A stretch of 44,372 bases of DNA. It comes from Thermoplasmata archaeon. Lineage in GTDB: Archaea > Thermoplasmatota > DTKX01 > JAHFTX01. Positions 41,106 through 44,372 of the stretch are shown here, one piece after another. The translations under genes were made by a program, and so were the position numbers. The stretch lies in assembly GCA_023265395.1 (NCBI GenBank), contig JAHFTX010000024.1, positions 1 to 44,372 of the forward strand, read 5' to 3'. Each line of letters opens with the position of its first letter. The stretch's first letter is position 1. Below the pieces are notes generated by a model. That model did no database searches. It was given only the letters and a program-made list of their open reading frames with translations, and was not told where the DNA came from.

Positions 41106-42445
41106 GGCGCTCCGCGCACCACGCCGCCAGGGAAGGGCGGGATCGTCTCGACGCCGGCACGGCGGAGCATCCCCTCCCAGCTCTCCTTGCGTGCCCGGGC
41201 ACGCACCGCCGCCATCGTCGGGTGGCGCCAGAGGATCGTCCAGTTGGCGGCGCCCAGCCGGCCCAAGGGCGAGGGCAGCAGCGCACAGGGGAGCAGCTGC
41301 CCTGCAGGGCTGATCAGGGCGGAGCCCGAGGCGACCCGCAGCGGCAGGCGCCCCATCCACAGGTCGATGTCGGCGATCGGCGCATCCCGACGCGCCCCGT
41401 GGGGCGCGAGGTTCTGGGGGCCATCGAGGAGCAGGGGGACGTCCGCATGGAGGGTCGCGGCGCCCAGCGCCGAGAGCGCCCCCTCGAGGTCGACCGGCTG
41501 GTCGGCTGGCTGGTGCGCCAACGAGAGGGTGATCGCGGCCGCGCCGGCCTTGAGCGCCCGCTTGGCCGTGGCTCCCGCAGCATCCTCGTTGAGGCGCGAG
41601 AGCGGGATCGAGGCGATGGTCGGTGGGGCTGCAGGCTGCGTTGCCGCGCAGCTGAGCGCTTTGAGCGCGGACGCGTGGGTCGGACGGCCCACCAGGGCGT
41701 CATGGGTCGCGGCGTCGGCCGAGTGCAGCTCGACGACGAGGTAGTCGAGCCGCGGCAGGAGGTCGGCTGCCAGGCCTCCCGACCACGGGCCGGTGCCATC
41801 GGTGAGCATCCCGCAGAGCAGTCCCAGCTCCTGCGCGCCCTCGACGATCCCGAGCACCTGCGGATGCAGGGCCGCCTCACCCCCGACGAGGCAGACGTTG
41901 GGGATGCCGATGCGGACGACCGCCGAGAGCAGGTCGAGCCATTCCTCGAGCTTCATGACGATGGCAGCGTGCGCGGTCGCGGGGGTGAGCGCGGAGGTCA
42001 ACGCCAGGTCCAGGCGCAGCGGCGCATCGGGAAGGGTCGTCCCCAATGCCCCCTCGCGCAGGAGCCACCCGACCCCTGCGGATCGCTCGATGATCGCCTC
42101 CCTGGGCCCAGGGGAGCGGACGAACGCTGCCACGGCTGCACGGATCGCTCGCAGGTCCGCGTGGGCGGCCGAGCGGCGCACCTGGTAGTGCGTGCGCACG
42201 GTCCGAACGATCCGCCGCGGTGCGTGGCCCAGCAGCACCCCCCGCAGGTAGAGGGCCGCGCTCTCGTTGAGCTGCAGCTGGTGGGTGCTGTTCCAGGTCA
42301 GGACCGCCCCGTCGGCCTGGGGTCGCAGCAGGCCGTGTCCGGCCACCCCTTCGATGCTGCGCACCAGCAGCGGGCCCTCTGCAGCCAGGTCAGGGTCGAG
42401 GCCTCCCTCGATGACGCTGACGCCGGGGGTGCCCTCGAGGGGCAC
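41087..42445 (-). CDS. Radical-SAM-fold protein without cluster cysteines, PqqD-like N-terminus
   Basis: A 452-residue protein. Residues about 30-110 (SIEGVAGHGLLRPQADG, LQLNESAALYLRGVLLG) resemble a PqqD/RRE-like peptide-binding domain. Residues 142-350 read as a radical-SAM barrel: first strand LRLDLALTSALTPATAHAA, helix LEEWLDLLSAVVRIGIP, second strand VCLVGGEAALHP (GGE at 188-190), then GLLCGMLTDG and DYLVVELHSADAATHDALVG. In the CX3CX2C positions stand Leu153, Thr157 and Ala160. Only four Cys exist in the whole protein (185, 211, 266, 387). The C-terminal SPASM-like segment (ISPAGQLLPC, LGRLGAANW) keeps one Cys. It cannot bind the usual 4Fe-4S cluster and would not be a radical enzyme. 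It overlaps the end of the converging surface gene by 19 nt and follows a DUF2207-like gene by 4 nt. Confidence 0.75.
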   Translation of the reverse strand: MPLEGTPGVSVIEGGLDPDLAAEGPLLVRSIEGVAGHGLLRPQADGAVLTWNSTHQLQLNESAALYLRGVLLGHAPRRIVRTVRTHYQVRRSAAHADLRAIRAAVAAFVRSPGPREAIIERSAGVGWLLREGALGTTLPDAPLRLDLALTSALTPATAHAAIVMKLEEWLDLLSAVVRIGIPNVCLVGGEAALHPQVLGIVEGAQELGLLCGMLTDGTGPWSGGLAADLLPRLDYLVVELHSADAATHDALVGRPTHASALKALSCAATQPAAPPTIASIPLSRLNEDAAGATAKRALKAGAAAITLSLAHQPADQPVDLEGALSALGAATLHADVPLLLDGPQNLAPHGARRDAPIADIDLWMGRLPLRVASGSALISPAGQLLPCALLPSPLGRLGAANWTILWRHPTMAAVRARARKESWEGMLRRAGVETIPPFPGGVVRGAPYSIAR

Positions 42446-42449
42446 CTGC

Positions 42450-43739
42450 TCATCGCCCAGGGATCCTCACCTCCGGAGGTGGCCACCAGGCGGTCCCTTG
42501 GCTGAGGCGCTCGAGGCGGCCCAGCCCGTCCTCGTCGATCAGCAACCAGGGCAGCAGCGCTTCGACCGCCTCGTCGCGCCGTGCGCCCCGCATCCGCCCG
42601 ATCCGGCCCCAGGCGTCGGCGACGACTTGGAGGTAGTGTGCCGCGGTCTGCTGCGGGGCGTACGCCTCGAGGGTGCGCCGCAGCCAGCGCCGGCGCTCCC
42701 TCATCAGGCGTGCGAGAGCCCCTTCGTCGAGGCTCCCGTCTTCCCCCAAGGCGGTGGCGACCTTGCGCACGAAGGCCTCGTCACCCTCGATGCGCTTGGC
42801 CAGCAGCGGGATCGACGGCGCCTGGGGCAGCAGGCCCAGCTGGGCCAGCGAGGCGCCAAGCACCAGTCTGAGCGTGCGCTCGGGGCGACCGAGCATCAGC
42901 GCGACGTCGAAGGGGTCGAGCCCGAGCCGCACCCCGCCCCAGGGGATCGTCAGCTGTGGCCGCACATAGGCGGGCTTGCGCCGGCGCAAGCCGATGGCCA
43001 GCGCCACCACCAGGCCGATGAGGGCCCCTCCGATCGACAGCGGCAGGACCAACCCCGGCAGCTCGACATCCCAGAAGGGATCGTAGACGCGCACCACCGC
43101 CTCCTTGGGGAAGGAGATTCCCACACTGGGGGGGTGCTGCGGGTCGATGTCCAAGAAGTCCCAGCGCATCGAATAGAGACCAGTGCCCGGGTCCCACCCG
43201 CTCTGCTGGGGCTCCGAGCCGATCCAGTGCGCATCTGCTGAATCCTCGAGCGCCGGCGGGAAGCGCAGCACCATCTGCAGCTGCCGGACCTCCTCGACGT
43301 TGTGGGCGAGGGCGCCCACCGAGGCGGACACCTGCGCCCGCGAATCGCCTTGGCGGTACACCATCCGCGGGTGGACCAGCTGCACGTCCACCTGCCCGTG
43401 CATGCCCGGGCCGGGAGAACTCAGCCCGAAGTGGATGCGGATGGCATGGTCATCGCCGCTGACGCTCATGGGGGCGCCATCGAGGGTCGCCACCACCGAC
43501 GAAGCCGCCGGCGCGCCCGAGGGCAGCGGCAGGCGCAGGGACTGCAACGGGGTCAAGGCGAGGTTGCGGACGGTCAGGTTGAGCCGGTAGTGGAGGTCGG
43601 CCCCGCCGTCGCGGCGAGCCTGCACCTGGAGCTCGAGCCGGTCGATGACGAACTGGGGGCTCGCCTCAGCCACGACCACGGGAGCGAGCGCCACCAGCAG
43701 CAGCAGGCAGGCCGTCGGCAGGGTCCACAGGCGCACCAT
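42450..43739 (-). CDS. DUF2207-like membrane protein, partner of the radical-SAM-fold gene
   Basis: A 429-residue protein. The signal peptide (LPTACLLLLVALAPVVVAEA) is followed by an outer beta-rich domain (about 30-225), one membrane helix (VLPLSIGGALIGLVVALAIGL, about 231-251) and a cytosolic region of 175 residues. That region contains DPFDVALMLGRPERTLRLVL, a winged-helix-like element, and ends in a helical part (LPWLLIDEDGL) and TAWWPPPEVRIPGR. The layout matches DUF2207-type proteins. I recall relatives in which a long linker and a Cys-rich CACAC tail continue after this point; here the protein stops. ATG 43739 is preferred over GTG 43754. The stop is 4 nt before the next gene's ATG, so translation is probably coupled. 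Confidence 0.65.
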   Translation of the reverse strand: MVRLWTLPTACLLLLVALAPVVVAEASPQFVIDRLELQVQARRDGGADLHYRLNLTVRNLALTPLQSLRLPLPSGAPAASSVVATLDGAPMSVSGDDHAIRIHFGLSSPGPGMHGQVDVQLVHPRMVYRQGDSRAQVSASVGALAHNVEEVRQLQMVLRFPPALEDSADAHWIGSEPQQSGWDPGTGLYSMRWDFLDIDPQHPPSVGISFPKEAVVRVYDPFWDVELPGLVLPLSIGGALIGLVVALAIGLRRRKPAYVRPQLTIPWGGVRLGLDPFDVALMLGRPERTLRLVLGASLAQLGLLPQAPSIPLLAKRIEGDEAFVRKVATALGEDGSLDEGALARLMRERRRWLRRTLEAYAPQQTAAHYLQVVADAWGRIGRMRGARRDEAVEALLPWLLIDEDGLGRLERLSQGTAWWPPPEVRIPGR

Positions 43740-43769
43740 GGGGCACCGCTCCACTCCGGCGTCGGCAGG

Positions 43770-44078
43770 TCACTGGATATCTTCGACCAGCAGGAGCTGG
43801 AGGCTGCCTTGGTCCGAGTACTCGATGCGCTTGACGACGACCTTGTAGGTCCCAAAGGGGGAGGTGAAGGTCGGCTGCCCCTTCTCGAGGCTCTTCTCGA
43901 AGGCGAGGAACTCCGCCAGCGGCAGGGAGGAGGTGATCGCGAATTCCTTCGAGTGACGTCCCAAGTCCTCGAGGTTGTCGCCGTCGGTGTACTGCCCGAT
44001 GTGCCGGTCGATCTTGCGGTTGTAGGTCAGGATCACCTGAGCCCCCCGCATCTGGACCCCCGCGAGCGTCACGTCCAT
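43770..44078 (-). CDS. 102-residue hypothetical beta-rich protein
   Basis: The ATG at 44078 (MDVTLAGVQMRGAQVIL) is chosen because the upstream part, to 44153, has no protein-like character. The protein is mostly strands: a first hairpin, SKEFAITSSLPLAEFLAF, then PTFTSPFGTYKVVVKRIEYS and QLLLVEDIQ. The pattern faintly recalls small tail or baseplate proteins of phages that start with a similar strand-loop-strand unit, but I cannot support a homology. It lies 77 nt after the methyltransferase stop and 30 nt before the DUF2207-like gene. Confidence 0.6.
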   Translation of the reverse strand: MDVTLAGVQMRGAQVILTYNRKIDRHIGQYTDGDNLEDLGRHSKEFAITSSLPLAEFLAFEKSLEKGQPTFTSPFGTYKVVVKRIEYSDQGSLQLLLVEDIQ

Positions 44079-44155
44079 GGCCCTGCGCACACCACTGGGC
44101 GGAAAGAGCCTTTCGGTCGACCAGCCTCGTCCCGCCGCCTGCCTGCGGGGCAACT

Positions 44156-44372
44156 TCAGACCTGCTCCATCGCTCCCTGCACCTTGGCTTGGATGACGGG
44201 CACGAACCGTTCCTCGAGCTCGACGCCGATGGCTCGCCTCCCCAGGTGCTGGGCGACCGCCAGCGTCGTGCCGCTGCCGGCGAAGGGGTCCAGGACGGTG
44301 TCCCCGACGAAGGTGAAGAGCCGCACGAGCCCCTCGGGGATCCCCTTGGGCATCAGCGCCGCATGCAGCCCG
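44156..44372 (-). CDS. DNA methyltransferase (N4/N6 amino type), C-terminal end
   Basis: The frame is open to the right edge of the window, so the gene is partial here. The visible 71 residues read MPKGIPEGLVRLFT, then VLDPFAGSGTT (the SAM-binding motif I of beta-class amino-methyltransferases, placed near the C-terminus) and RAIGVELEERFVPVI. This order is that of N4-cytosine or N6-adenine methyltransferases of the beta group. No restriction gene is visible in the window. Whether it belongs to a restriction system or is solitary depends on sequence beyond the edge. Confidence 0.88.
   Translation of the reverse strand, partial: GLHAALMPKGIPEGLVRLFTFVGDTVLDPFAGSGTTLAVAQHLGRRAIGVELEERFVPVIQAKVQGAMEQV

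Noticed and set aside
38766-41360. 864-codon minus-strand ORF overlapping the NEW3 protein
   Set aside because: Antisense shadow; the plus-strand gene has TATA box, ribosome site, signal peptide and membrane helix.
41940-42020. A frameshift hiding the CX3CX2C cysteines of the radical-SAM-fold gene
   Set aside because: The frame runs unbroken through strand, ligand loop and helix, and the aligned spacing is exact. The codons themselves encode Leu, Thr and Ala.

Overview
The window is a GC-rich archaeal chromosome segment. Archaeal markers seen directly are: two tRNA genes without an encoded CCA end, ribosomal protein S3Ae, the C/D-box RNP proteins Nop5 and fibrillarin, a deoxyhypusine-synthase family protein, a Sulfolobus/Thermoplasma-type dicluster ferredoxin, TATA-like boxes about 25-30 nt upstream of several start codons, and three surface proteins ending in the PGF-CTERM archaeosortase signal. 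Membrane-bound winged-helix regulators and the roadblock-like C-terminal domain at 35287-36306 resemble proteins I associate with Thermoplasmatota, so an uncultured high-GC member of that phylum is my best guess (inference).

Layout. 1-7000: end of a PGF-CTERM surface protein, a short-chain dehydrogenase, a membrane-anchored Asp-box propeller protein, a dicluster ferredoxin downstream of an aconitase, and a YkgJ-type cysteine-cluster protein. 7000-7450: tRNA-Gly(TCC), tRNA-Pro(TGG) and a 46-residue acidic ORF. 7454-12953 (minus): a translation/RNA-modification block, transcribed as nop5, a cytosolic beta-propeller/zinc-ribbon protein, flpA, a TIGR00725-like protein and a DHS-like protein. 13040-18584 (plus): argS, a small membrane protein and a giant TPR protein. 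18816-23229: rps3ae (minus) with a long acidic tail, then a 1021-residue PGF-CTERM protein. 23600-24470: a locally AT-richer patch with a DUF2683/RelE-type toxin-antitoxin pair and a gene remnant. 24464-32000 (minus): a 1606-residue anchored metzincin-like protein, ilvE, an XTP/dITP pyrophosphatase and a DtxR-family regulator. 32113-41105 (plus): a four-helix, four-histidine membrane protein, a PKD/PGF-CTERM protein, a PH-like/roadblock membrane protein, a transmembrane propeller-sensor/winged-helix regulator and another anchored surface protein. 41087-44372 (minus): a likely operon of a DNA methyltransferase end, a 102-residue hypothetical, a DUF2207-like membrane protein and a radical-SAM-fold protein.

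The most unusual item is the last pair. The 452-residue protein has a PqqD-like N-terminus and a radical-SAM barrel that keeps the GGE motif, but all three cysteines of CX3CX2C are replaced (Leu153, Thr157, Ala160). It lies 4 nt behind a DUF2207-like membrane protein. Other points of note are a ferredoxin that has lost most ligands of the isolated zinc site, a propeller gene between nop5 and flpA, a toxin gene that seems to need a CTG start, a one-component regulator joining an extracellular propeller to two winged helices, and perfect inverted repeats sitting on predicted core promoters.

All functional statements come from reading the sequence and remembered family features; no database search was run.
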